From Runella zeae DSM 19591 (GTDB lineage Bacteria; Bacteroidota; Bacteroidia; Cytophagales; Spirosomataceae), in assembly GCF_000423565.1 (NCBI RefSeq), contig NZ_KE384045.1, positions 1 to 64,000 of the forward strand: a stretch of DNA of 64,000 bases, read 5' to 3'. Of the stretch, positions 17,001 to 25,317 are shown in pieces; within the stretch, counting starts at the first letter, position 1, and the number at the start of each line of letters is the position of its first letter. The notes below the pieces were generated by a model. It was not told the DNA's origin. It did no database searches and saw only the letters and a list, made by a program, of their open reading frames with translations. Position numbers and translations under genes: made by a program.

Positions 17001-17159
17001 GCTGTTTCGACGGGTATCGGCTCCGAAACCCAAAAACCTCTGGCGATTGTGGTGATTGGAGGGTTGATTACCGCTACGGTATTGACGTTGCTTATCTTCC
17101 CGATTATTTATCGTTTCTTCTATCGTCACAACGTTCACACAATGAGGGATTTAGAGTAA
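14049..17159 (+). CDS. czcA: CzcA/CusA-family heavy-metal RND efflux permease
   Basis: This 1036-residue inner-membrane proton/metal antiporter has the family layout: N-terminal helix, porter domain, helices 2-6 around 340-480, a second porter domain, and C-terminal helices from about 870. The helix-4 motif SMGAVDFGIIIDGAVVMVEG keeps the two Asp and the Glu typical of the divalent-cation (Co/Zn/Cd) HME subfamily, rather than the VDAAIVMIEN of monovalent Cu/Ag pumps. It drives export with the proton gradient, together with the adjacent adaptor and channel. No split or frameshift is seen. Confidence 0.92.
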   Translation: MNKFIRGIVGFSLKNRFFVFFMTGVLVISGVVSYLNTPLEAFPDVTNTQIIVVTEWNGRSAEEIERFVTVPIEVAMNSVQRKTNVRSVTMFGLSIIKIIFEDDVEDFFARQQVNNQLRTVSLPDGVEPDVQPPYGPTGEIFRFTLESKDRDSRELLTLHNWVIDRQLRSVPGVADVVAFGGREKIYEIQVNPTQLAKYGIAPLEVYEAVTKSNVNVGGDVIEKNGQAYVVRGIGLLNSIADIENIIVQYVNDNPILVRNVADVKESNLPRVGQVGLDQNDDVVEGIVVQRKGENPSEVLGRVKAKIEELNTKILPPDVKMVTFYDRDNLIDFCTKTVLHNLFEGILFVTVIVFLFMADWRTTLIVSIVIPLALLFAFMCLRMRGMSANLLSMGAVDFGIIIDGAVVMVEGIFVTLDHLVHKKGMDKFNKLAKLGLIKKTGGELGKAVFFSKLIIITALLPIFSFQKVEGKMFSPLAFTLGFALLGALLYTLTLVPVLCSFLLRKNVREKSNPIVRFFDTWVSRGFEFCYKHKKISVFASLVFLGTTLFSAKLLGTEFLPQLNEGSLWITAELPMSYSQNESVKIARIIRQKINNHQEVKQVLSQEGRSNDGTDPNGFNFLQFQVDLKPKEELNGKSVDDIIGELDYDLSQFQGITYNYSQPIIDNVAEAAAGIKASNAIKIYGEDLDKLDALADQVLEEIKVVPGVKDAGILRNTGQPEMSVILHDHKMALYGVSIADAQAVIEMAIGGKTASILYEGERKFDIRLRYQEQYRRNEDDILMLMVPTLKGSKIPLKEIATLRKVTGPAFVYRDNNKRFIGVKFSVRERDLGSTIAEAQKKVEPILKTLPKGYSIDWTGEFENQVRATERLGQVVPISLAAIFVLLFITFGNAKDAGLVLINVPFALIGGILALHFTHMNFGISAGVGFIALFGICVQNGVILISVFNKNLASRMSLDSAIREGVKSRIRPVVMTAMMAAIGLLPAAVSTGIGSETQKPLAIVVIGGLITATVLTLLIFPIIYRFFYRHNVHTMRDLE

Positions 17160-17186
17160 GATAGTTACTTTAAAAGTTGTTTGTTT

Positions 17187-17225
17187 ACCAAGATTTACCA
17201 GATAGTTGGCAAATCTTGGTATTTT
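17187..17225 (+). terminator. Hairpin terminator after the efflux operon
   Basis: ACCAAGATTT (17187-17196) pairs perfectly with AAATCTTGGT (17211-17220) across a 14-base loop and is followed by ATTTTAAGG. The T-run is short, but the site is directly after the permease stop. Confidence 0.6.
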
Positions 17226-17276
17226 AAGGCTGATTTGGTCAGTTTTGCGATAAAAGAATCATAAATCTCCGTAAAT

Positions 17277-18431
17277 ATGAAAATAACTCAACTCTTTAAA
17301 GAGTTTTTTGAAAGCGAAAAAACAGGAGGACTAACTCTTATTGCTTGTACAATTGTCTCACTTTTAGTCTCTAATTCACCATTAGCCAACGATTTTAATC
17401 ACTTTTTGCATATTCAATGGGGCGGGCATAGCCTTGTCCATTGGGTGAATGATGGATTGATGGCTATTTTCTTTTTATTGATAGGTCTTGAGTTAGAAAG
17501 GGAAGTTTATGAAGGAGAGCTTTCGAATGTCAAAGATGCTTTGTTGCCGATGTTTGGCGCAATAGGTGGTATTATAGTTCCCGCTAGTATTTTTTTAGGA
17601 TTCAATTGGGGAAGCGACACCCAATCGGGTGCCGGTATTCCAATGGCAACGGACATTGCATTTGCATTAGGTATTTTATCTTTGTTGGGTAATAGGATCC
17701 CCCTTTCTCTAAAAGTGTTTTTGACGGCATTGGCCGTGATTGATGATTTAGGAGCTATTTTGATTATTGCTATATTTTATACCAAAACGTTATATTGGAG
17801 CAACCTCCTGATTGCGATAGGTATTTTTGGAGTTCTCTTAGTTCTCAATCGTTTGAGGGTCCGGAATCTTATCCCATACTTAGTAGGAGGAATAGGGATG
17901 TGGTATTTTATGCTACATTCGGGGGTTCATGCTACCATTACAGGAGTATTGTTGGCTTTTGCCATTCCCTTTGGCAATGGAGACCAAAAATCAACTTCTT
18001 ACATCTTGCAGCATTTTCTTCACAAACCGGTCGCTTTTATTATTTTACCCATTTTTGCTTTGGCCAATACCGCCATCACCGTAAACGGAAACTTGGGCGA
18101 CATACTCACTCAAAACTATTCTTTGGGAATTGCGATGGGGCTGATAGTAGGAAAGCCTTTGGGGGTTTTTGCATTGAGTTATTTGGCGGTATCATTGGGA
18201 TGGTGTAAGCTCCCTGTGGAGCTCAACTGGAGAGCAATAGTAGGAGTAGGTTTTTTAGCGGGTATTGGCTTCACAATGTCTATTTTTATAACCTTGCTTG
18301 CGTTTGAGAATGAGGTTATTGTCAACAATGCAAAACTTGTGATATTGCTTTCGTCGTTGACTGCGGGGCTGATTGGGTTTCTGGTATTAAAAACCTTTAA
18401 AGAAGGGCATGAGCCTGTAAGGGAGTTTTGA
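17277..18431 (+). CDS. nhaA: Na+/H+ antiporter NhaA
   Basis: This 384-residue membrane protein has about 12 helices. It carries the NhaA core motif: MATDIAFALGILSLLGNRIP and then AVIDDLGAILII with the paired Asp residues of the ion-binding site, preceded by GLELEREVYEGEL at the cytoplasmic pH-sensor funnel. It exchanges two protons for one sodium ion across the cytoplasmic membrane and serves pH and sodium homeostasis. Length equals that of the E. coli protein. It stands alone between a terminator and a convergent gene. The start at 17277 is the only ATG giving the usual N-terminus. Confidence 0.95.
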   Translation: MKITQLFKEFFESEKTGGLTLIACTIVSLLVSNSPLANDFNHFLHIQWGGHSLVHWVNDGLMAIFFLLIGLELEREVYEGELSNVKDALLPMFGAIGGIIVPASIFLGFNWGSDTQSGAGIPMATDIAFALGILSLLGNRIPLSLKVFLTALAVIDDLGAILIIAIFYTKTLYWSNLLIAIGIFGVLLVLNRLRVRNLIPYLVGGIGMWYFMLHSGVHATITGVLLAFAIPFGNGDQKSTSYILQHFLHKPVAFIILPIFALANTAITVNGNLGDILTQNYSLGIAMGLIVGKPLGVFALSYLAVSLGWCKLPVELNWRAIVGVGFLAGIGFTMSIFITLLAFENEVIVNNAKLVILLSSLTAGLIGFLVLKTFKEGHEPVREF

Positions 18432-18445
18432 CAAACCTTAGGATA

Positions 18446-18476
18446 TAAAAAAATTGACTACTACCAGAAGTAGTAG
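18446..18476 (-). terminator. Terminator of the TPR gene (minus strand)
   Basis: CTACTAC (18458-18464) and GTAGTAG (18470-18476) form a 7 bp stem with a 5-base loop. Read on the minus strand it is followed by TCAATTTTTTT, a good T-run after a 4-base gap. It also separates the convergent nhaA gene. Confidence 0.7.
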
Positions 18477-18512
18477 CCAATGAGTCAACATACAGCCACG
18501 AAAACAATCAGA

Positions 18513-20213
18513 TTATTGGGGTTTAGGACTAGCTGAGTCGGGGGCTCGCTTGTCAAGTTGAGCTATCATATCATTAAAATCTTTGTCGGCGGGGTCAAGT
18601 TCTTTCCCTTTTTGGGCAAACTCTAAGGCTTTGGCAGGGTCGTTTTCGATGGCGGTATAGTAAGAATACAAGAATTTAAGGGCGATTTTCATGTCATACT
18701 TAAACTTCTTTTCTTCTTTTTTGGTGTAGGCCAATTCTACAAAACGCTCATAAAACGGAACCGACTTCGCAAATGTGGTATCTTGACCCGCGTAGCCATA
18801 GTAATTGGACTTGGCTCGGTACAAAATAGTAGGAAGGTGGTCGGGGCTACTTTCCTGTACGGCGGCAAAAGCCGAATCTGCTTTGAGATACATGGTAGAG
18901 TCGTTGGGGCCCATTTTGTAAGCCGCCATAGCAAGCCAAAATTTATCTTTCACTGACGATTTGTTGAAACGTTTTTCGCCAGCTTCCACGTATTTTACTA
19001 CATCTTTGTAGTTTTTGAGGCGGTAGCTCATTTCGGCAATTTCGCTGTAGAGATTCTCGGTAGTGTCGGTTTTTGCAGCTTTGGCCAAATAAAACACCGC
19101 TATCGAATCTTTGGCAATGGTAGTATCGGTAGTGTTTTGATAAGCTCTGCCAAGTAGTTTATATTCAAGTCCTTCGGCTTTGTCGGGCGCTTTTTCTAGA
19201 AAAGTTTCTAGGTTTTGGATAGATTTATCATAGTCTTTTAGACTAAAATATGACCTCCCCAATAAACGATATTTGACGGGTGTTTCTACCTCATTTTTGA
19301 CTTGTTCTAGTTTTTCGACGGCTCGTGAGTATTGGCGAGCTAGATAATCAAACTGTGCTGAACGATAGCGAAGTTCGGCCGTAGGCGTTTCGACTAGCCA
19401 CAAATATCTGTCCATATTGGCAGCGGCATCCTTGAATTTATTGGTTTGGAAGCTTAGTTCGGCCAACTGCAAATAGGAAGGAGCGTAGAGTGAATCGGCT
19501 CCGAGGGCTGCTTTGTAGTAATCGGAAGCGAGGTTGTAGCTTTTGCCTGCCCAGTATATATTTCCAATACGGTGATTTGGAAGACTGCGATTAGGAAGGT
19601 ATTCCATCGCATATTCGTAGGCGGTTACGGCAGGGCCACCGTTGGTAGGAGTAGCCAAGGCTCGCGCGTCGCCTAGGGTAAGCCAAATACCTCCATTTTT
19701 CTTATCGCGTTTTAGGGCTTGCTCAAGATACTCAATGGCTTTTTGAGCATTGTGATGTGGATAAAGGGGCGTATCTACATCGTTGATTACTTGCGCATAC
19801 CCAGTATAGGCTTCTCCGATTCGCCAAAGGATTTCGGGGTCTTTACTTTTGCTAGCTTTTAAAGCTTCTCCCAAAATTTGGTCAGCGTCGGCGGTACGTC
19901 CTTCTAAAAAAGCTACAATTCCTAAGCCCGTTTTATTAAGAGGGTGGCGTTTTTCGTCGAGCGCTGTTCCTTTTTCAAAGTATTGTTGAGCTTCGGAGAG
20001 GCGATTGGTGCGGATAGCTAAATAGCCGCTATAAAAGTACGTCTGACGCGTAGGTTGGATTTGGTGAATATCCTGTAACGTTTGTATTGCTTTATTGGGT
20101 TGATTTCTATCGAGCCATTGGATAGCACTTTGAATATCTTGGGCTTGCAGGGATCGAATTCCTAAGGTCAGACATAACAGACTGACCGTTAGGGGGCGAA
20201 AAATCTTTTTCAT
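18513..20213 (-). CDS. Secreted tetratricopeptide-repeat protein
   Basis: This 566-residue protein has a signal peptide (hydrophobic residues 8-24 ending ALQA-like IRSLQAQ). At least eight TPR-like helix pairs follow; examples are ARQTYFYSGYLAIRTNRLSE-type units and EYLEQALKRDKKNGGIWLTL. The motif spacing of about 34-40 residues and alternating A/G-x-x-Y patterns are clear. Such proteins act as periplasmic scaffolds, often for gliding, envelope assembly or peptide binding, but no specific partner is visible. It ends in a Pro-rich tail. It is read alone, with its own terminator and a 146-base gap upstream. Confidence 0.8.
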   Translation of the reverse strand: MKKIFRPLTVSLLCLTLGIRSLQAQDIQSAIQWLDRNQPNKAIQTLQDIHQIQPTRQTYFYSGYLAIRTNRLSEAQQYFEKGTALDEKRHPLNKTGLGIVAFLEGRTADADQILGEALKASKSKDPEILWRIGEAYTGYAQVINDVDTPLYPHHNAQKAIEYLEQALKRDKKNGGIWLTLGDARALATPTNGGPAVTAYEYAMEYLPNRSLPNHRIGNIYWAGKSYNLASDYYKAALGADSLYAPSYLQLAELSFQTNKFKDAAANMDRYLWLVETPTAELRYRSAQFDYLARQYSRAVEKLEQVKNEVETPVKYRLLGRSYFSLKDYDKSIQNLETFLEKAPDKAEGLEYKLLGRAYQNTTDTTIAKDSIAVFYLAKAAKTDTTENLYSEIAEMSYRLKNYKDVVKYVEAGEKRFNKSSVKDKFWLAMAAYKMGPNDSTMYLKADSAFAAVQESSPDHLPTILYRAKSNYYGYAGQDTTFAKSVPFYERFVELAYTKKEEKKFKYDMKIALKFLYSYYTAIENDPAKALEFAQKGKELDPADKDFNDMIAQLDKRAPDSASPKPQ

Positions 20214-20359
20214 GCGTGTGGTTGTTTTAGGTTAACGAAAAAGATGTAAGGCGGGCAAATCAAGTAATAGAAAAGGTGTGGAGAGCAAATAATAACGGTG
20301 TGGAATTAACGGGTAACTACGATTTGGGGGGTTAGTAACTACGATTTGGATGAAATATT

Positions 20360-21280
20360 TTAGAAAAACAGAAAGCTATCTCTTAAATGAAACTCGACGG
20401 AGCCTAAGTAGGCATTGGTGGTATACACATTCGCTTTGTAAGTGCCGTCGGGTACTTTGGTAGAAGGCTCAAATTCAAAAACAATCTTTTGAGGATTACG
20501 GCCAAAATCCGCCGATTGAACTACATGAACAGGTACTTCGAGGGTAGATTCATTGTTTTTTACGTTTACATTTTGGATAGCCCCACTCAGCGGGCGATTT
20601 TCTAAATCGGTGAGGCTCAAATAGACTTGTTGAGAGCCTTCTTCTGAGAGTGCTTTGGGCAGGGTCAACGATACCAGAATGGTATTGGCCTTTTTGGCTT
20701 TAGCGGTTACTTTGTTGTTGTTTTTCAGTACATCCACCCTAAAGTTATTGGCCGTAATGAGGTCTTTTGAGACCATGCCACCAAGCTGAGTAGTAAGGTC
20801 ATTGACTTGCGTTTGAAGACCTTCATTTGATTTTTTTAGAGAATTGTTTTCGGAAACCCATTTATTCTTTTCGTTTTGATAAGTCTCAATCTCTGCCTTC
20901 AAGTCGTTTTTGAGCTGTGTCAGCTCTGCTACTTGGTTGTTGAGTTCAGATACATCTTCTTGTTGTATTTTACTCTCTTTTTGAAGACGGGTCAGAATTT
21001 GGTTCTTTTGAGAAAGGAGTTTTTGGGTTGAATTGAGTCTTTGATGGAGCGATTCTTTATCAGTATTAGCAGAGGTAAGTTCTTGACTGAGGTTATGAAT
21101 ATCGCGTTCGAGATTGAGCTTGACCGACAACAGCGAATCTGCCTTAAGCGTTGTTTTGTCATTTTCTTTGGCCAAGTCTCCTGTTTTATCCCAAAAATAA
21201 ATGCCTCCTATTACGCTGCCGGTGAGCAACAAAGCCAGTACGCCAGCGATGAGTTTTGAGTTTTGAGCAGTCCATTCCAT
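20360..21280 (-). CDS. Single-pass membrane coiled-coil protein
   Basis: This 306-residue protein is read from the ATG at 21280 (MEWTAQNSKLIAGVLALLL), which places a membrane helix at residues 10-30. An ATG 42 bases upstream is in frame but adds a polar leader. After the helix comes a coiled coil of about 140 residues rich in Leu/Gln/Asn/Lys (to near residue 170), then a beta-rich domain of about 120 residues with VYLSLTDLENRPL. The layout suggests a periplasmic spacer or structural role in the envelope. It lies upstream of, and on the same strand as, a two-component system; a direct link is not shown. Confidence 0.6.
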   Translation of the reverse strand: MEWTAQNSKLIAGVLALLLTGSVIGGIYFWDKTGDLAKENDKTTLKADSLLSVKLNLERDIHNLSQELTSANTDKESLHQRLNSTQKLLSQKNQILTRLQKESKIQQEDVSELNNQVAELTQLKNDLKAEIETYQNEKNKWVSENNSLKKSNEGLQTQVNDLTTQLGGMVSKDLITANNFRVDVLKNNNKVTAKAKKANTILVSLTLPKALSEEGSQQVYLSLTDLENRPLSGAIQNVNVKNNESTLEVPVHVVQSADFGRNPQKIVFEFEPSTKVPDGTYKANVYTTNAYLGSVEFHLRDSFLFF

Positions 21281-21401
21281 AGTCTTGTGTTTTTGGGTGG
21301 AACTTTCATTTTGATGATACAAAGGTTTTACCCAAAACTTAAGAACACCTTAACGACACATTAGAATTTTCTTAGAAGACAAAAAATGGAGTTACAACGT
21401 C

Positions 21402-22781
21402 CTAGCTTTGAGGGTCTAAGTGCCTGATTTTAACCACAAACGATGTTCCGAGGTGTTGTTTGCTTTGTACTTCGATACTGCCCTCATGAAGGTCTATAAT
21501 ACGCTGCACTATCGACAGCCCCACCCCAAAACCCTGATAATCAATAGCGTTTTTGGAGCGATAAAAAGGCTGAAAAATATGAGGCAAATCTACTTTAGCA
21601 ATCCCAATTCCTTGGTCAATCACCCTTATGATGCAATACTGCTCATCAAACCCTAAGCGAAGCGTGGCTTGGTGGGTGGGGGTATATTTGCAGGCATTTT
21701 CTAATAGATTTACAAATACATTTTTTAAGAGCGTTTCATTGCCTTTTACAAGTGTGAAGTAATCTTCTTCAGGAATCTGATCAAAATCAAAATTGATATG
21801 ATAATCGGTGTGTACAGAAAGTACCTCCTGCTGTGCATTCAGTAGTACTTCTTCCATCCGCACTTCATCGAAGGGAAGTTGGTCGGGCGTTTCATGAATT
21901 CTGGCCAGTTGGAGCAGGCTATTGGAGAGTTGGATGAGGCGGTCGGTATCTTTGAGGAGATTTTGTAAAATATGATTATGGTCTTCTAAAGAGTGAAGCA
22001 TCGACAATCCCACTTGTATTTCGGTTTTGAGGGCAGAAAGGGGCGTACGAAGTTCATGGGACGCTTGAGAAACAAATTGCTTTTGCTGCTGAAAAGCAAG
22101 TTCGAGCCTTTCTAGCATGAGATTAAAATTGGTAGCTAGCTGCGCTATTTCATCTTTACCGTTGCCTTCATTGATGCGTTTGCGGAGATTGCGAGCGGTG
22201 ATTTCGCCTACTTCCTGATTGATAGTATGGATAGGACGTAACGCTTGATTAGCAAAAAATAAAGACAAGGCGATAGTGACAGCAATACCTCCCAAAAAAG
22301 CAAATAGAAGGGTAATCACCAACTCCTGAAGCTGGAGTTGTCCGTTTTTGTCGATTCCCGATGCAATGACTACAAAGCGGTCGTATCTTCCTTCAAATAC
22401 GAGACCAATCACGGCTCTTTCTTCGTACAAAAACCTTATTTCTCGTCGGAGGCGGCTATTGTTGATGAGTTGTTGATTGACATAAGGAGACACCTTCTCG
22501 ACGTTGGAGTAGAGCAACAAATTCCGATAATCATAGATGAATATTTCTTCGGCGGGTAGCCGAGACGAAGAGTTTCGGTCGATGAGCTTGAGGAGCGTAG
22601 TGTTAAATTCTTTGACATCAACTAGTAAGCGAGCGGTAGTTTTGGCGCGGCGAGCAAGGCGGTCATAAAAATTGGTGCGGCGTTGATTTTCTGCCCTAAA
22701 GTACACAATAGCCGAAAATACCAACAAAATGGCCAGTACTATCAAGGTAAATTGTAAGGCTATTTTGTACCGTATTTGCAT
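21402..22781 (-). CDS. Sensor histidine kinase, paralogue of the kinase at 9345-10730
   Basis: This 459-residue kinase has the same architecture and nearly the same residue numbering as the other kinase in the window: helix at about 7-28, periplasmic sensor about 29-152, helix about 154-177, HAMP, HisKA with SHELRTPLSAL (His near 242), and HATPase_c with NLLENACKYT, DQGIGIA and GFGVGLSIVQR. It follows its response regulator by 3 bases. The sensor domain is much more diverged than the catalytic part, so the two probably sense different signals. The likely target genes nearby are the DUF389 gene and the coiled-coil membrane protein. Confidence 0.9.
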   Translation of the reverse strand: MQIRYKIALQFTLIVLAILLVFSAIVYFRAENQRRTNFYDRLARRAKTTARLLVDVKEFNTTLLKLIDRNSSSRLPAEEIFIYDYRNLLLYSNVEKVSPYVNQQLINNSRLRREIRFLYEERAVIGLVFEGRYDRFVVIASGIDKNGQLQLQELVITLLFAFLGGIAVTIALSLFFANQALRPIHTINQEVGEITARNLRKRINEGNGKDEIAQLATNFNLMLERLELAFQQQKQFVSQASHELRTPLSALKTEIQVGLSMLHSLEDHNHILQNLLKDTDRLIQLSNSLLQLARIHETPDQLPFDEVRMEEVLLNAQQEVLSVHTDYHINFDFDQIPEEDYFTLVKGNETLLKNVFVNLLENACKYTPTHQATLRLGFDEQYCIIRVIDQGIGIAKVDLPHIFQPFYRSKNAIDYQGFGVGLSIVQRIIDLHEGSIEVQSKQHLGTSFVVKIRHLDPQS

Positions 22782-22784
22782 AAG

Positions 22785-23477
22785 CTAGTCGGCTTTTAGA
22801 TAGTACCCCAGCCCTGTTTTGGTATGAATCAATTTAGGCTCAAAATTTCGGTCTATCTTTTTTCGTAAATAATTGATAAATACTTCTATGACGTTGGTAT
22901 TGGTGTCAAAATTAAGCTCCCATACGTGTTCGATGATGTCCATTTTTGAAAGTACGCGACCTTTGTTTCGCAGCAAAAACTCTAGCAGCTCAAACTCACG
23001 CGCCGTAAGGTCGATGAGCTGATTGTCCCGTCTCACGGTCTTGTTGACCAGATTCATCTCTAAGTTGGCCTCTCTCAGTATCTCCGAAGCTTGCTCATGT
23101 GTGGCATTGGTACGTCTCAACAAGGCGTGGATACGAGCTACTAATTCCCTAAAATCGAAAGGTTTGACCAAATAATCGTCTGCTCCAAAATCAAGTCCTT
23201 TGACGCGGTCGTCGATTTCGCCCAAGGCCGTAAGCATCAAAATCGGCGTAGCGACTCCGTGCTGTCTTATGGCCTTACATACCTCAAAGCCATTCATGAG
23301 TGGCAGGTTGATGTCCAAAATGATGAGGTCATAACTATAAGTAGTGGCAAGGCGAGCCCCTACAAAACCATCGTAGGCTGGCTCGACCACAAAACCATGT
23401 TTTTGGAGGCCATTGGTGGTAGCATCGGAGATGCGTTTGTCATCTTCTACAAAAAGTAATTTGGTGGAAGTCTCCAT
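22785..23477 (-). CDS. OmpR/PhoB-type response regulator, partner of the downstream kinase
   Basis: This 230-residue regulator has a receiver domain with FVEDD, phosphorylated Asp55 in LIILDINLPL, and DDYLVKPFDF. The winged-helix domain contains DLTAREFELLEFLLRNKGR and ends in TKTGLGYYL. It is paralogous to the regulator at 10727-11431. It lies 7 bases after the DUF389 gene on the same strand and 3 bases before its kinase, so DUF389-regulator-kinase form one operon. Confidence 0.9.
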   Translation of the reverse strand: METSTKLLFVEDDKRISDATTNGLQKHGFVVEPAYDGFVGARLATTYSYDLIILDINLPLMNGFEVCKAIRQHGVATPILMLTALGEIDDRVKGLDFGADDYLVKPFDFRELVARIHALLRRTNATHEQASEILREANLEMNLVNKTVRRDNQLIDLTAREFELLEFLLRNKGRVLSKMDIIEHVWELNFDTNTNVIEVFINYLRKKIDRNFEPKLIHTKTGLGYYLKAD

Positions 23478-23484
23478 GGTGTGT

Positions 23485-24771
23485 TTAGAGATTTCTTAAC
23501 AACAAAGTGTCTTTTTTTAAACGTATTTTTAGATAATTGTTGAGCCGGTTAAGGTCGGCGGTAGGAAGAGGACGCTTCTCTACTTCCAATAGTACTTGGG
23601 ATATAGTGTCGGTTTTGGGGCCTATAAAAACCACTTCTCCAAAACCTATTTGTTTGACTTGGGGATAAAGGGCTTGAATTTCTTTCAAAATATTAGTTTG
23701 CGTGCGATTAGTCGAATCGGGTCTTTGGTTTACATTCAGTGTTTTGAGGAGGTTTTGAACGGCTTCATTGCTCATTTCGGAGATTTCTTCGCGACTCAGG
23801 TTCATCCTAAATAGTCGAATTTCGTAGTCAGGGATGTTGTTGAGTCGCAGACTTTTATTAAACTCCTCCATTTGAGGCTCTTCTAGCTGTTCGCCCGAAT
23901 AATAAATCTTGACTTGGCGGGGGGCTAGTTCGCGATGAATCTCCCATTTCAATACTTCATTGCCTCGTTTTGTGATTTCATTGACTACTTGAGTTTCGAT
24001 GATTTTTTTCTCACGATTGTTTTTATAAACGGTGTACAAAAAGTAAATACTTGGGATAAGCGTCACAACCAAAGCACCATAGATAAAATTGCGAACTCGT
24101 TTACGAACCGTATCATTTACATACTCTTTGAGGGGAAATCGTAAGTACTTTGCCACGGCAAATGTAGCCAGACTAATAAAGACGGCATTGATAGCAAAAA
24201 GGTAAAAAGCGCCACCGAAGATGCGCCAATCGCCATGCGCCAGTCCAAATCCTGCTGTACATACGGGTGGCATCAAGGCCGTAGCAATAGCTACACCCGG
24301 AATCGCGTTGGTTTTTTCGGAACGAGAACCTGCCACTATACCCGCTACGCCTCCAAATAAGGCGACCATTACATCTAGCAGGTTGGGTTGGGTACGGGCG
24401 AGCTCTTCAGCAGTGGGTTCGCTCAATGGTGATACCCAAAAATACACCGTACTGGTAGCCAAGCTAGCCACTGTCGCGATGGTAAGATTGCGGAGCGACC
24501 GCAGTAATATGTCTTGGTCATTGATCGCCAATCCTAACCCTACTCCTAAAATAGGAGACATAAGAGGGGAAATCAACATCGCCCCAATAATGACCGCCGT
24601 GGAGTTGGTATCAAGGCCAATGGAGGCCAGCATGGCTGAACAAATAAGAATCCATAAATTGTAGCCCCTCATGGAGATTCCACCCGAAATCTCACGGATG
24701 GTTTTGGGGGCATCGGTAGTATCAAAAAGATGAAAAAGGGAGTGGAATTGGGTTTGAATAAAATTCTTCAT
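23485..24771 (-). CDS. DUF389 membrane protein
   Basis: This 428-residue protein has about six membrane helices in the first 260 residues. It carries the DUF389 core: a helix with STAVIIGAMLISPLMSPILG, then GVAGIVAGSRSEKTNAIPGV and ATALMPPVCTAGFGLAHGDW. The last about 170 residues are soluble and extracytoplasmic with a charged helix-rich domain. The transported substrate of this family is not settled. It is the first gene of an operon with a two-component system, so it is either controlled by or informs that pair. No truncation is seen. Confidence 0.8.
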   Translation of the reverse strand: MKNFIQTQFHSLFHLFDTTDAPKTIREISGGISMRGYNLWILICSAMLASIGLDTNSTAVIIGAMLISPLMSPILGVGLGLAINDQDILLRSLRNLTIATVASLATSTVYFWVSPLSEPTAEELARTQPNLLDVMVALFGGVAGIVAGSRSEKTNAIPGVAIATALMPPVCTAGFGLAHGDWRIFGGAFYLFAINAVFISLATFAVAKYLRFPLKEYVNDTVRKRVRNFIYGALVVTLIPSIYFLYTVYKNNREKKIIETQVVNEITKRGNEVLKWEIHRELAPRQVKIYYSGEQLEEPQMEEFNKSLRLNNIPDYEIRLFRMNLSREEISEMSNEAVQNLLKTLNVNQRPDSTNRTQTNILKEIQALYPQVKQIGFGEVVFIGPKTDTISQVLLEVEKRPLPTADLNRLNNYLKIRLKKDTLLLRNL

Positions 24772-24800
24772 AGACTATACTCAAACGATAAAAACGAATA

Positions 24801-24852
24801 GAAAAAATAAGACAATTTGACCAAATGTCGAGGCACAGGCAAATTGTCTTAT
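24801..24852 (-). terminator. Terminator downstream of the 118-residue protein gene
   Basis: ATAAGACAATTTG (24807-24819) pairs perfectly with CAAATTGTCTTAT (24840-24852), 13 bp with a 20-base loop. On the minus strand it is followed by a T-rich TTTTCTATTCG. It ends transcription of the gene at 24861-25217 ahead of the DUF389 operon. Confidence 0.75.
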
Positions 24853-24860
24853 ACGACTGA

Positions 24861-25217
24861 CTAGGCGATTTTCACAACCTCACCGCTGATAGAATGCTTG
24901 AGGGCTAGCTCTTTGGCAAAATTGAGATGGCCAGAAGGGGCCATCATAAACAGTCGTCCACCTTTTTGACTAGCCAACATGCTCAGTAGCCGGAGTTTTG
25001 AAACTACTCTGTCGGGGTTGTCGGTTTTAAGAACTACCTCAAAATAAGATTTTTCATAAAGCAATTTTGCTGTCACATCTGGTATGAAGCGTTCGTCATC
25101 ATTTTGACGTTCGTAAGCAATGGGTACTTCGAATCCCTCTAAGTTGGCTTTTATTTGTTCGTAACCTTTACGTTTTACCCACTCTACTACTTTGGGTATA
25201 TAAGAATCTTTGTCCAT
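24861..25217 (-). CDS. Small conserved-looking cytoplasmic protein, unknown function
   Basis: This 118-residue soluble protein has an N-terminal helix of about 30 residues, then a RFIPDVTAKLLYEKSYFEVV strand pair, LKTDNPDRVVSKLRLLSML, and a GGRLFMMAP strand. The order of helix, strands with P-D-x-T-A and E-V-V-L-K, then helix and hydrophobic strand is reminiscent of a restriction-endonuclease-like fold, but the spacing of acidic residues and Lys does not fit a standard PD-(D/E)xK active site, so no enzymatic call is made. It has its own terminator. The next gene upstream on the same strand is a UspA protein, and co-regulation is possible. Confidence 0.55.
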   Translation of the reverse strand: MDKDSYIPKVVEWVKRKGYEQIKANLEGFEVPIAYERQNDDERFIPDVTAKLLYEKSYFEVVLKTDNPDRVVSKLRLLSMLASQKGGRLFMMAPSGHLNFAKELALKHSISGEVVKIA

Positions 25218-25317
25218 GATTAAAAAAAAGTTTATGATTCGTAGCTGTGTTACCTAAGCAAAATAGGAATGGAGCAGCTACCAATCTAAATGAATAAGAA
25301 ATTTTTAAAAAACAACC

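Noticed and set aside
24861-25217. Restriction-endonuclease-like nuclease call for the 118-residue protein
   Set aside because: The P-D-x-T-A and E-V-V-L-K segments are suggestive, but the acidic/Lys spacing does not match a PD-(D/E)xK active site.
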